A program made the translations under genes and the position numbers. A stretch of DNA of 64,000 bases from Takakia lepidozioides (lineage: Eukaryota; Streptophyta; Takakiopsida; Takakiales; Takakiaceae), in contig CM060734.1 of NCBI GenBank assembly GCA_030704615.1, positions 24,552,001-24,616,000 of the forward strand. Reading direction: 5' to 3'. A model generated the notes under the pieces. It was not told where the DNA came from. It worked only from the letters and a program-made list of their open reading frames with translations, and searched no databases. This document shows, piece after piece, positions 23,116 to 35,544 of this stretch (position 1 is its first letter; each line of letters opens with the position of its first letter).

Positions 23116-25523
23116 ATGGGTTTCCACAAGCTAAGAGTTAGAGAGACGACAATTGTAATACTGCTCCTGGGAGTGTTGCTCATAGGAACACCGTACATAA
23201 TACAGAAACCTGTTGCGCTTCAGCTCCAATCAGATTTTTCTCGACAAATCAGTTCCTGGTTCGGGACGGAGGAAGTCAGGAGAGAGACGCCGTTCTGGGT
23301 GGAGAATTTGAACCTTGTGAGTTCTCGTTAATCCGTTATCCGTATGGTGTAGGAGTATGGATATTTCGATTATTTCAGTATGTTTCAGTTGAAGGAGCTA
23401 TGGTTGCAAACGGGGTTCGTTCTCTATCAGTGAAAAAGGTGAGATCTATCGTATCAAGATAGCACACTTACATTCTTCCCTTTTCCCGTTTGTGCGGAAT
23501 GTCTTGGAAAATTTTCAGACGCATGAGGAATTTCCAGGTCTGGGAGATGCATTGTCACGGGCTGCAATGAAAGGTAAGACAGCGATTTTAACAACGCTGA
23601 ATGGAGCATGGGCAGCTGAAGGTACTATGATAGATCTCTTCCTGGATAGCTTTCGGAAAGGGGAGGGCATCAGTCACCTTCTCAACCACCTGATCATCAT
23701 TACCTTGGACCAGAAAGCCCACGAGCGCTGCGTGAAGGTTCACAGCCTATGCTTTATGTTGGAGACAGAGGGAGTCGATTTCACTGGGGAGAAGTTTTTC
23801 ATGTCTCTGGATTATTTGAAGATGATGTGGAGGAGGATTGATTTTTTGAGAAGCGTCCTGGAGATGGGGTACAACTTTCTTTTTTCGGTGAGAGGCACAC
23901 ACGAACACACTTTCCTTCTCTGCCTATTTGTCATGTCATCTCCCTTCAAATTATATAAAGCTGTAGCCACACCAGTTGGCTCCCCTAATTTAACCTCTAG
24001 CACTCAAGATAGGTTGTTTTAGTCATGGGTATTTGGGAGGTACAGGAGTGAAAGAGGGAATCAAGACATAAATGTCAGGGAGCATGTGACAATGGCAAGA
24101 GTTGGAACTCTCTTCCCCTTCTTGAGCACTTCCCATGCTTAAATCTTATCAAAGTGTGTGAATTGATGGGCAATGCAGCTTGCGCAATCTTAGTCAATTG
24201 TGTCATAGTCCTTCTAATAAAAAATCCAGAAGCGAAAGCCTTAAAATGCTCCAGAAAAGCTTGGAATATAGTTGGGGACTCAATTTTTAGTATGAAGTCG
24301 TAATGATGAAAATTATTTTGAGTGGTGTAATCATTTTTGCAGGATGCAGACATAATGTGGTTTCGCAGTCCTTTTCCACTGTTGGATGACGAGTCTGACT
24401 TCCAAATAGCCTGTGACAATTACAAAGGAGACCCCTATGATTTGGACAACAAACCTAATGGGGGATTTGTGTATGCACAATCAAACAACCGCACCATCGA
24501 ATTTTACAAGTATTGGTATATGGCCAGAGAACAACATCCAGGAAGACACGACCAAGATGTTCTCAATGATATTAAAGTAGAAAGTGAATTTTTGGACATT
24601 GGACTGAAGCTCCGATTCTTGAACACCCTCCACTTTTCTGGTTTCTGTGAGGTAAGCAGCATTGAATCTCCTCATAGGTTGTAAGTATTACCCAACAAAG
24701 TCACTTTGACCTTTCTTTAATGTAGTCTAATCCTCACCACCCAGATTCTGCCTCAATCTTGGTATGGGGTTTTCTTTCTAAGCTGCATTAAAGACTCATA
24801 AGGAATTCTCTATCTGTCTTCCTCTTTCTCTGGTGGGTGTGAACCCCACAAACAGCTCTGGGAGGGTTAGTTTCCGGTGGGGTCGATGACTGTAAGGCTA
24901 TGGCAAGCCAACATTGGGCAGGGAACGGCATTAGTAGATTCTCTCTGCAAGGAGAGGCACAACTCTTTATATGAAATTGTACAGCCGTACACCATCATGC
25001 CGTCTTTCTCCGAGCCCTATGTTTTCCCCTACAACAGACCAATTCTAAGCACATCTCGATTTAAGGTCACATGAATATTTCTGAAGCTATTGATTTCAAC
25101 GAACACTACTGTTTAGGGCTTGGTACAATAACAGGAGTAGTTTGGCAAAACTAGATTTGCGCTCCTGTTACCCCATGTACCACACATCTGAGCACCCATC
25201 GATTTGCGTCTCCAAAGAACTAGATTCCACCCTCCTGTTTATTGGAGAAATCAGAGCATGGTTATGGTTAAATACAGCTATGGCAAGATATTCTAACAGG
25301 TTTCTCTCCCCCTCTCTCCCATTTTATCCAGGTAAGCAACGATCTGGAGAAGGTCTGCACAATGCATGCAAACTGCTGCACAAGCCTTGAGCGCAAGCTC
25401 CAAGATTTACGTTTGGTAATGGATGATTGGGAGCGATTCAAATCCTTGACACCACTGGAGAAACAGAACCAGAGAGTCTTCTGGCGGGCTCCGCGTGAAT
25501 GTCATCATTCGTGGGCTCGGTAA
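23116..25523 (+). CDS. Nucleotide-diphospho-sugar transferase (GT77-type, PF03407), four exons, intact
   Basis: Exons 23116-23316, 23519-23887, 24343-24651 and 25332-25523 join in phase 0 at GT-AG introns of 202, 455 and 680 bp and give 356 residues with no stop. Residues about 12-29 are a hydrophobic signal anchor (TTIVILLLGVLLIG), so the product is probably a type II Golgi membrane protein with a lumenal catalytic domain. The domain shows the family landmarks: AWAAEGTMIDLFLDSF, LLNHLIIITLD, a metal- and nucleotide-sugar-binding DAD at residues 191-193, GGFVYAQSNNRTIEFYKYW, and a C-terminal Cys-rich VCTMHANCC. It resembles the Arabidopsis At1g28710-like group. Related GT77 enzymes add arabinose, galactose or xylose to cell-wall glycans, but the substrate here is unknown. 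It is the only clearly intact host gene in the window. Confidence 0.93.
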
Positions 25524-27960
25524 GGTCACATGTGCCAGATTGTTCAGTGTTCCAGCATCTGATTTGTCTCGATAAGCACTTGCTGCGATCATAAGCTATC
25601 AGAAGAAAAAGTGCCGCCATTTTTGTGCCACCAGAGAGAGGGACGACGTCTTCATTGGGGCATAATAAATCCACCCATCTTGGCTGCACTTGCAGCTGTG
25701 ATGTTTGTCAGTCCAAGCGGGTAGAACACAGCGCCTATTCGTGCTCATCACTTAATACAAATAAGCTAAACCTGGAATAGAGTGTGTACAACCCACAGGA
25801 AAACCAAGTTGTGTACCTCTAATGTCCCAGCTAGAATACGTGTATATCCATCGAATACCTTAAGTGGTTCTAGGAAAGGGATAAAGTTTAAGGTTAGTCA
25901 TCTCACAATTTCTAGGAGCTCCTGATGGTTGTTGGAAGATGTTTGACATACATTTCTGGTCACATTCAATATTCCATCAGGTTGTTGATATATGAAAGAG
26001 GAAGATCTTTTCTCCAGACCCATATTTGCCCCATTTTTAGTTCATTTGATGAGTGGTGCCCCATGAATTTGTAACCTTGTAATCCTCCTGTTTGAGGGGC
26101 CATGTACATACACGTGACACTCCATTTTCTCTCTTATTATGCTTAACCAGAATGACTTGGGTATTCAAAGTATCACGTCAATTATTAGTGTGATTTGCCT
26201 CGAACATTAGTGAGATCAAGATCTGGCTTTCTTAGAGACCAGAAATCTCCTTCAACACTCGGCACATGTGTGAGCTATTATGAGTTGTGCAGTTTAAGGG
26301 AGAGTTTAAGTACCAGTCTATTGTGTGATTTGCCTCAAACATTAGTGAGATCAAGGTCTGGCTTTCTTAGAGACCAGAAATCTCCTTCAACACTCGGCAC
26401 ATGTGTGAGCTATTATGAGTTGTGCAGTTTAAGGGAGAGTTTAAGGACCAGTCTATTGCAGACATGGAGCATTTGCTCTAGGTTTGCATCCTGTGTATGT
26501 CCTATATATTTGGTGTGATGAGCTGTACGATAATTGAGGGACAACAGATTCAATTTTTTGAACTCCCCTCTACAGAGCTTATGTAGTATGTGATTGTATG
26601 CACACCTCACTCACAGCAGACCTCAGGTTTGGAGCCCATCTCTGGAGGTCGGCTGGTGATCACCGGGCCCGGACAACTTATTTATGCAGGGCTATTCCAT
26701 GGGGCTTCTACAGCCTCAGATACCCATTGCCTTTCGTATGTTAGGGGTAGCCAAGTTGGAGGCAAGTGGCAACGCTTCCTCCACATTTTCCAGCATGGGT
26801 AGGCTGTTTGCTCATGTTTTTGGGCAAATTCTTGCCTAGAAAGATGAGCGAGGCTGGATCTCCCTTATGGCATGGACTCAGACCAAAATTGGGCAGTGCC
26901 ACAATGTGCTCGACAAGCTGTTCTATTGGCCTTTTACTAGTGGTAAATAGGATATAACCAGAGTGAGCTGCAAGCTGTTAAGTAGAGTCACTTGGGTTTG
27001 GTGATAAGGGTTTAACTGACTTGTCTGGTTAGCCCTGTTTACAGAGACCATCTTTCTAACTGCAGTGATTTCCAACATTGTCAAGCCTAGTAAGAGGGAT
27101 ACTGACAATCCATTCCTACTTGAACTATGATTTCCATCAACTGCATCCATCAACTGCAAGCATTAGGAGTAGGCGAGATTTGCTAAGGTTAGCCAGAGCA
27201 TGGTGGTGTTTCTTTGGTGTTTCATGAGGCAACAAGGGGGCCACAGTGTTCTATTCATTAATTGTTACTGTTCTTTAGGAAGGAAACTTGTAGGAATGAC
27301 AATTTGATTTAGTTCCCCGAGTAGTACAGCTAATTCTACCTTAGTGTGTTTATATATGCTGCATTGTCAGTTCAATGGGATTCTCATATGAATGCGAATG
27401 AGTGTGAACTACATTTGAAGTGAGCATGGCATGTATACATGGTGATGATCATTATTACTTTCGTTTCATAACAGTTTGAAGGATGCGGGTGTTTTTCTGG
27501 GGCAGCCTCCAGGGAATGCTGTATCACAGAGGTTGGATAAGGTGGAACCTTGGGAAGTGGTGGTGAGCATGAAGATTGATAGGGTGGAACAGACCACTGA
27601 ACCAAACAAATGCCCACTTTGTTGATTTGTATGAGTGCCTTCATGGCATCCGAAAATTCTTTTTTGTTAGTCATGCATGAGACCTTCCAAATCAGTACCC
27701 CAGCCCCAAGTTGGATTGGGAATCCCATTTGATGATATTGTCCTGGCCAGTGTATCAACAAAGAGCTTTATAGTGGGCACTCATCAAAATGAATTTTACT
27801 TTTATTTTGTTATATTTTACCAACTCAATACTGGACATCATTTAATTTATACACTTCATGAGAAGCCAGCCTAGCCCAAGACGGTAGCAAATGCATAGAT
27901 GTAAAGTGTATGGATGAGAAAGACCGTTACTTGTCATCCGATAATTATGGGAACAATTTC
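25524..27960. other. Intergenic DNA downstream of the glycosyltransferase
   Basis: No gene is supported. The only clear structure is the 135-bp tandem duplication at 26188-26457, listed separately. A degenerate hairpin-core motif (AATTTCGGCGCCATC) lies near 27956. Confidence 0.5.
26188..26457. repeat. 135-bp tandem duplication (two copies)
   Basis: Bases 26188-26322 and 26323-26457 are nearly identical head-to-tail copies starting GTGTGATTTGCCTC. Only a few substitutions separate them, for example CGAACATT/CAAACATT and AAGATCTGG/AAGGTCTGG. No coding role is apparent. Confidence 0.9.
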
Positions 27961-29926
27961 GGCGCCATCACACTTTGAAGGTTAAGTTCAGCCAACTTAC
28001 GGTGTTGCCCATGGACGTAAGTTTCATGTTTAGAGAGAAAGAAGACCAGCCGAAGCCAACGCAACTAAAGTCACTTCCATTGATATGCTCAAATATCCAA
28101 TTGAGACTCGTCACATTTCCATCACTTGATGCTTTTATTGAGTGTGATAGACAATAACGGTGAATGGTACCAGTACAAGTCATACATTATTAATATCAGT
28201 ATGCATATAGTTTTCACAATTATACGATAACCTTATATGGGCATATGATCTTTAAACGTTTTATTTAAATCTGAATTGAATATAGAATATCAAAAAAAGG
28301 GATTTATAAATAATTTGAACAACTGAGCGGACTCAGAGTCCAATTGGATTTTGGCCCGATCATAAAATGGTGTACTCACAAAACACAAACATTCTCTCAC
28401 CAACATACTCAAAGTGAACTCAAAGTGGGTATGCCAATTGAGCATGAATAGGACTATGCATATTGCCATAACACTCGCGAGCTTTTCTTTTCTTTTCGTA
28501 ATGTTGGAGACCTACAACCGAGATATTTTTCTTTATGCGCAAGGCAACGTCTGGCACGTCGAGTCACAAGTGGAAAACTTTAAAGAAAATGGTGCAACAC
28601 TTTGTGAAGACTCATTTTGAGCGCTGAAGCATATGCTCCCCCAAGACCAAGTTCTATGTCCGGGGTAGGGAAATCATTACCATAACAGGCTGTAATCAGA
28701 TTTACATGCCATGCAATCATCCATAGGAAACACAAAGAATCTGAATTGCTCATCCCATCAGGCCTACAGGTTACTTTGGTATTATTTATCCTAAAGCAAC
28801 TTGAATACAATGCCCGAATCATTCTGTTCACATCTACCAATGTCTTACCATTTTGGAAAATAGGTAAACATTCAAGGGCATATAACCAAGGACCAGATTT
28901 GGCCACAAAAGATCCATCCATATCAGTTTGGCATGGTATCAAGTGTCCTAAAGTAACCAGCTTCTAAAAGAGGCTAAGTTTCCAATGCTTGTACATTCAA
29001 GAACACTGTCTGGTCATGAAAACAGGTCTGCCCTACGTTGTAGCATGTTACCAGATCTCTTTAAAGCCATCAGCTTGTCATATCATTGCTCCATTGTCAC
29101 ATCAGTGTGCCATAGGGAACAAGAGATAGTCGCCATAATGATTGATTGTCCACCATACTAGGTTAAACATAGGAGCCATCAAGATCAAAGGAAAGAGGAA
29201 GAAAGGATTGTTCTCCCCCAAAGATACAGATGGCGTCGCTTCTTCAACTCGATTCCAATCTACTTCGAGCTTTCAAATCCACGTTAAAGTGAGGACCCTC
29301 ACCTGGTCCCATCACATGCAATCAGAAACAGTTAAGTTAGAGACGATGTGGAACCCCAGGTGAATCGCAGGTCTCACGCTTGTTATCGCTGTACAACATG
29401 CAATACAAAGCAGGGGCAGAAAGGAAACAGAGCATATGCAAGCCAATACCTTGATGGCTTGTGGAAGAGAGGCCTGCGCCATAGCTCTCAAGACCAGCAA
29501 ACAAGAATGCACAACAAAGCATGCACAAAGAAAGTGAATCGCCCAAACTTAAAGGAGTTCAGACACTTCCCCGAGGCCTTAAGATCGCCGCTTGTACCTT
29601 AATGATCAATGAAGGTCACAGCAAGCAACCACAACACAGGTAGATCGCCCGCCAAGCATTAGAGACAACCGCCACAGGGAAATTGCAGGTACTGCCGCCA
29701 TTGCGCACCCCGAGAGGGGAAGAAGGTACTGAATCTTGCCAGAACACCTAAATGCCTTAATGGCGCAGCTCCATGGCATTCAAGGGCGCCTGAATCGAGG
29801 TCCATGCGCCCCCCGCCACCATCTCTCAGCTCCAGCCATCCCTTAAGCACGATCGTCGTGCAGAGGGTTAGGGCAGGGAAGAGATGAAGCGCGATTTCCC
29901 GCGATTTCATCCACGTGATTTCCCAC
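27961..29926. other. Intergenic DNA, no confident gene
   Basis: A 120-codon minus-strand frame (28942-28580) and short frames near 29140-29600 lack recognisable domains, splice-consistent neighbours or coding-like repeats between copies. I leave them uncalled. Confidence 0.4.
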
Positions 29927-30075
29927 GATTTCATCCATTCGGGATGAAATCCATCACACGGGATGAACTCTACCGTGCAGGATGAAATCTATCGTGATTT
30001 CATCCGCGTTGGATGAAATTGTCTATCGATTTTTCATCCGTGTCATCCTCTGAGGATGACATCCATTTATGGATG
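29927..30075. repeat. Cluster of GGATGAAA-stem hairpins
   Basis: Four short inverted repeats follow one another. GATTTCATCC / GGATGAAATC (29927-29951, 5-nt loop). ATTTCATCC / GGATGAAAT (29997-30019, 5-nt loop). GTCATCCTC / GAGGATGAC (30042-30060, 1-nt loop). CATCCA / TGGATG (30060-30075). All have a GGATG-type stem, like the hairpins at 12785, 15723 and in the GGCGCC arrays. Confidence 0.85.
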
Positions 30076-31115
30076 AAAAAATTAAATAATAGGATGGCTC
30101 CATTAGGATCCTGACCTTATACCAAAAATCCGGGTAATGTAAATAACCGAAATTAACCAAATTCCAAGAAGGTTAATTAGGGGTTAGGTAACATACCACT
30201 GGTCTTAAACTATCAAGTTTTAAGAGAACCAGCCAGATCCATGGAGGGGGGAGAGAGAGGGAGAGAGATGGAACCCACCAACCATCCCCTGGTATGGCAG
30301 CTCCTTGTGGAGTGAGTGTGGTATGCACTCACCCCGTAAGGGAGTGCATACCAGACCCCATCACATAAATGACCTCCCTCTTCTTTGTAGCTTTTACTTC
30401 TGGTTACAAAGGAACCATAGAAATAAACATGCCTTTAATCTCAACTCTCCAAGGTCAACAAACAAAACAAGCCGTGACAAGCAAAGGTACATCAACACTT
30501 ACATCAGAATGTAGAGTTTTACCTTTTAGCTACACATAAGCTCTGATAATGGAAAGATGAGGCCAATGAAGGGACCTTAACTCCGAAATTCATGAAGCAA
30601 CAAACATGAAAGAAACTTTTATCAACCCTTTAGTGTTTACCTAGCCCATATTTTTGGGTACCACATGTGTACAAAACCAATGGGGGTAGGTTTAGGCAAT
30701 GAATTTTTTTGCCATTGGCATGTTCCAAGTTGGCAAGTTGTGACACAAACGAAGGTATATCAACACATACATCAAAATGTAGAGTTTTACCTTTTAGTGT
30801 TTATATAAGCTCTGGTGACCGGAAGAAGAGGCCAGTGAAAGAACCCTCAATTCCCAAGGTCATAAAGTAACAATCAGGAAAGAATCTTATATCAGACTTT
30901 TAGTGTTTGCCCACCCCTTGTTTTGGGTAAAACATGTGTACAAACCAAAGGGGGCAGGTATTGGGACTTAGGTAATGAAGTCTGGCAGGGGTTTACCACC
31001 TGGTATTCAGACAAAACATCTACCAGCAACATATCAGAATTGGGTATTTTTTATGGTGCTATAAAGAGCAAAGCCATAACGAGGAGAAACATAGAAACAT
31101 TTGAGCCAAAGAAAA
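30076..31115. other. Intergenic DNA with a diverged repeat and a hairpin
   Basis: Bases 30245-30303 resemble the reverse complement of 15577-15632. A perfect hairpin GGTATGCACTC / GAGTGCATACC lies at about 30319-30352. Two related blocks (about 30480-30680 and 30755-30960, sharing ATCAACAC(T/A)TACATCA and TAGAGTTTTACCTTTTAG) form a diverged tandem duplication. No gene is supported. Confidence 0.6.
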
Positions 31116-31119
31116 GGAA

Positions 31120-33400
31120 CTGATCATTGTTGATGTTGACGATGAGTTCTATAAAAGCAAAGAAGCTGAGATGCTGGGGGGGTCAGAAGGTAAACTCTCA
31201 GCTTGTGGTGCAAAGTATGCTTGCCCCGGGTGGGAGGTTGAAGATTCCCCTGTGTAGGTTGGTTTCCATGCCCGTCGTTTGTCCACCCCTCATCAAGGAC
31301 TGAAGCTGGAGGCCGAGTTTGTTCATGGGTATTTGGATGGATCCACAGTCTTTTACGTTTCTACAAAGGATTCCAGAGGCAATGAGCTCCTTGTGGATGA
31401 GTCAATCGTGGACTCCTGGGATCCCATTTGGAGACAGGTGAACGAATCCTTTGGACTTCTTCTCTCCATGAAACCTTCCACCCATGCATTCTCAGGGAAG
31501 ATGTTTCATGTTTGGGATGGCAACCACCGGTTGCTTGCATGGATGGCTGTCATTGGGAGGCTGCACTCACAGGAGGAAGAGTGACATTACTCTGTTCGAT
31601 CAATGGTACTGGATTGTGACGGGAACATGATGGGTCTTCTGACGGCAATGAATGATGTGAACAGGTTGGTTTCTCATTCTACATGTTCCACTTGTGGTTC
31701 CGTGGTTCTTTGATTCAAGTCCTTGAATTTCATTCTGACTTTCAGATATCATTCTGCAGAGGGACGGAGACATCGCATGTCAAAACGAGTCTGGTTCACA
31801 CACTGTATAGGATACAAAGGATCGGGCAGATGCCCTTGACCAACTTCAAGACCATCCTTTTAGCAGAGACGTACAAGAAGTGCGAAAGCTCCAAGACATC
31901 AGAAACGTGGTACTCGTTGACCCGTGAGGCTTTCATGGAGTACATGTACACGGTGAGATACATCTTCCTTCATCTGGCCTTTCCATATTCCTGCTTCCAC
32001 ATGTTTGTTTCTGTTTGTTTCCCTTGACCTTGGGTTGATGCAACTCTCGTGCATTCCCTTGCAGCAAGACATTGCAGATGCAGGGGAGCGTGACAAACTG
32101 GAATACTACAGCTCAACCCCTGAGGAGAGAAGGACAGCAAAGGGGGTTGTGAGTCACATCCAGAAAGAGATGACCGCTACAAGAAGGACTATAATGAGTG
32201 CTTTTGTGAAGCAGTTGAGAATCGCCGACCCATCATTTGGATCGCAGTTTCTCCTGGAGATAAAAAAAAAAACCATTATAACAAGCCAGACAAGCCAGAG
32301 ATGGCCTAGGAGAAGTTGCACAGGTTGTGTTGTTGTGTCTTCAGAACAGAAGGTGAAGTGGCTACAGATATGGAACTCCGATCCCACTGTTAGGGATACC
32401 CACATGTTCCCCAGGCCGGAGAAAGAGAAGAAGACCCAGCGTGTCATTCTTGTCAGTGACAATGTGCTGGACACATGGCTTCACAAGGCCACTTACTGGA
32501 GCCAGGTGTGATGTCCTTTCCTGTGTCACTTTCTTTTCTCTTTTCCTGTCCTTCTCTTTCCATTGCCTCTTACATTCGTTGTGATTGTTTTTGGGTTCAT
32601 TCTTGCATTTGAATTGTTTTGCAGTTGGAAGAAAGGGCCCGGTCGGTTCTGCATACTCAGCTGGCTGACTATGGCATCACTATGACAGCACCGAAGGTCT
32701 CCTTCGAAGCATACATGAGGAAATGGAGAGCCACAGTGTGGCACTCTTGTTTCTTTAGAGAGTTCAGCAAGGAGGGTGGCATCAGTCGAACAAATGACCT
32801 TGACCAGCAAGAAAAAGGAGAGGAAGCCTGGAAACGATGCCTTTACAGGTGCACACCCTGGGCCGTTCAGGCTACTTAGTGTGTTGTGGTTGCAATGTAC
32901 TGTGTCGCATACTGTTTAAGGGGGTCTTCCTGGTGTGATGGAAAAGCTGAGAGACAATAATTGCATTGCATAATGAGGTTGTCTCTGTTCCTGCAGGTAC
33001 ATAAAGTTTGTTCTCATGGAAGAGAATTGCTTAGACAAACATCCAGATTTCGTGGACCTTTGGCTTGTCCCTGCTGGCAACCAGACCATGTTTACTACTG
33101 GGATCTTGCATGATTGGGGCCCAGAACATCTTTCTTCTTGTGGTTGGTATTTGGATTGCCCTCCTTCTGAGACCCCAGCTCCGGAGGTGTCTTTGAGGAG
33201 AGAGAATGAGCGTATTGCAGCCACTGCCGCAGCAGCCGACCTCGACATTCATGAACAAAATTTGAGGACTCTTGCAGAGAAGGAGCCTCCCGCTCAGGAT
33301 ACCCCGGGTAGAGGAAGAAAGGCAAAGGGAAAAGATGTTGCTGGTGTTGTGGGGAGAGGAAGGGGTAGAGGGAAGGTGGCACAAGGACAGGGAAGTGTTG
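31120..33400 (+). pseudogene. Unrecognised multi-exon gene with a ParB/sulfiredoxin-like GNHR motif; one stop; fused to gag
   Basis: Exons with matching phases and GT-AG borders: about 31259-31664, 31760-31952, 32065-32505, 32625-32848 and 32997 onward. The first contains VWDGNHRLLAWM (near 31510-31545), close to the GxxHRxxA signature of ParB/sulfiredoxin-fold domains, and is followed by a strand-like segment (SVRSMVLDCDGN) as expected for that fold. Later exons are Lys/Glu/Arg-rich. The last has YLDCPPSETPAPE followed by a Gly/Arg/Lys-rich linker. An in-frame TGA at 31582-31584 breaks exon 1. A possible additional 5' exon (31120-31189) ends at a GTAAAC donor. The frame runs into retroelement B gag at about 33400. 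The function is unknown and the ParB link is inference from one motif. Confidence 0.5.
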
Positions 33401-35544
33401 CAGACGAAGAAGGAGGAGAGGATGTGGCAGAGCCAACGGAGAGTTCAGACTCTCCAACACCATTGCAGTTGAGTTACATAAGTGAAGAAGAAACCCAAGG
33501 GCAGAACTTGGAGGATGAAAACAGAGATAAGAAATTGGAAGAGGAAGAGTATGAAGAAGTAGACCCAACAGCTAAGGTTGAGACTACAACCAGGACATCC
33601 CAACCCGTTGGACCTGGATCAAGTGGAGCACTTGGATCACAGGCCAACGAAGGTGTCGGCTCAGGGGGATCAGGCGGGCAGCCTGGATCTGGCTCTGGGG
33701 GGACAGGGAGTGTGGGAAGTAGTACAACTGGAACTGGGAATACTGTGGGGCCAGTAGCAGGGAGTGCTCAGGGGCCACCACTTGGTGGAAGTTCCATCAC
33801 AACTACAACAGGTCCTCAAGGACCAGCACCAGCAAGGGGGCCAGCATCTGTCAGTGGGCAGAAGGTAGGGCCACAGATGGCGTTACAACCAACACGGGCA
33901 AAACCACCTTTTCCAATATATTCAGGAAAAGGGGATCCTGATGTACACATTAGCCAATTTGAGCACATGTATATTGTGAACAATGAGAATGGTGATGATG
34001 CCAAGATGAGACTGTTTCCTTGTTCACTTATAAAGAAAGCAAGTGAATGGTATACAAGATTCCCTGATAATCATTTCCTAACCTGGAATGGCTTGAATAC
34101 AGCATTCCGAAATAGGTTCAGGACAAGTAAAACTGAGGATGAAGTGTATGGAAGTTTACAACAGTTAAAGCAAAAGAAGCATGAAACTATTGAGGAGTAT
34201 ATGGAATTGATGGAATTGATGATGAAAAAGATGGCTGCTGTACCAGCACCAGGTTTACAGAAGACTTGGTTTGTGAGTGGACTAGGACCAGAGTTACAAA
34301 AGAAAGTGGATATGTTACCCCATAATACAGTGGAGGAGGCATTTGAAACAGCGAACAGAATTGAGCAATTGAGAATGCTCAGGAGAGAGAAAAGGGATGA
34401 TGAGGACTCTGAGGATGAGTCAGATGAGGAAGAAGAGCAAGAGTTGAAAAGGAAGAGTAAGAGGAAGGAAAAGTTGAAGAGGGATAACTATGAGAAAAGA
34501 TTAGAAGAAATCTTGAAGAAGTATGCCACAGAGGCTGCAACACATTGGAGGAAGGGTGTTTGGTGTGCAAAGTGCCAGAATGAAGGCCATACCACCACTG
34601 AATGCCACATGAAGGAGAAACACTGTACTATCTGTAAAATGGATAACCATTCTACTGAGAATTGCTACTACAACAGAAGGACAGCAGCTAGAGAACCTAG
34701 GCAAGTAAGGGTGCATCAAGTGCAGCCCCAGCCAAGAAGAAACAATGATCAGGACCACTATGGTAGGCCAAGTGGTTATAACAATGGCATGGAAGGGAGA
34801 GGTAATCCAAGAGGGAATTACCAAGGAAATTCCAGAGGCAACTATCAGGGTAATCCAAGGGGGAATTACCAGCCAGGGAATCAGGATTACAGAAACAATC
34901 CCAGAACAGACCAAGGGCGAGGACCTAATGGGGAAGAACTGTGTTACTATTGTAATCAGGCAGGACATTGCAAGGCAGCCTGTCCATTCTGGATCAGACA
35001 CCAGAATGAGATGAGAGCTCCTGTGAATGAGGGGCCAGTGGTGGCAACTCACATGGTTAGGCCATGTGTTGTACCAGAAGTAAGTACAATGATAGTAACC
35101 AGAAGCAAAGCCAAAATAATACCTCCAGTAGATGAGGAAGGTGATGATAATGAAGATGGCAGTGATGTGCCTGAAGATGATGAGGCTTGGAGAGATGAGA
35201 AGGAACTGCACAAGGAAGTGGCAGATACCATAAGGAAAATGCAGAAGAGTACTGATATTCCTATGGCACATTCCTCTGATTCTGAAAGAGAAGAGGAAGT
35301 GAGTGAGGATGAAGGGAAGAAAGAAGCTGCGGAAATGCAGAGTAATGAAGGGACTTTGGCTGAAGTAATATGCCAAACCAAAGCGAAGATTACCATTGGA
35401 CAGCTATTGGATGTGGCACCTTATTGTAGACACAGGCTGTATCAAGCAATCAATCGAATTGCCCATGTGACAGGGAACACAGACCTGAACAACAAGGTGA
35501 CCAGTTATAATCCAATTGAGAATTGGAAGCACATAACTAACTGA
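33016..35544 (+). pseudogene. gag: Retroelement B gag, 5'-truncated and fused in frame to host-like sequence
   Basis: An uninterrupted 842-codon frame from ATG 33016. The first about 128 codons belong to the upstream spliced gene. From about 33400 the sequence matches element C gag. The retroviral part has an acidic and Gly/Ser-rich linker, a capsid-like region (FPIYSGKGDPDVHISQFEHM onward, about 33910-34370), a charged coiled-coil-like stretch, and three CX2CX4HX4C knuckles (34567, 34624, 34942). A Gly/Asn/Arg-rich repeat lies between the second and third. A 56-bp deletion near 35510, compared with C and flanked by short TAAT repeats, ends the frame before protease. No LTR, primer site or gag N-terminus precedes the junction. 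Confidence 0.85.

Noticed and set aside
27384-27761. 125-codon minus-strand ORF
   Set aside because: Composition and context look like chance open frame in intergenic DNA.
28580-28942. 120-codon minus-strand ORF
   Set aside because: No recognisable motif, no adjacent splice-compatible exon and no second copy to show conservation.
34501-35376. Long minus-strand ORFs opposite gag (also 62785-63555)
   Set aside because: They are antisense shadows of gag caused by its codon bias, and they are unrelated to known proteins.
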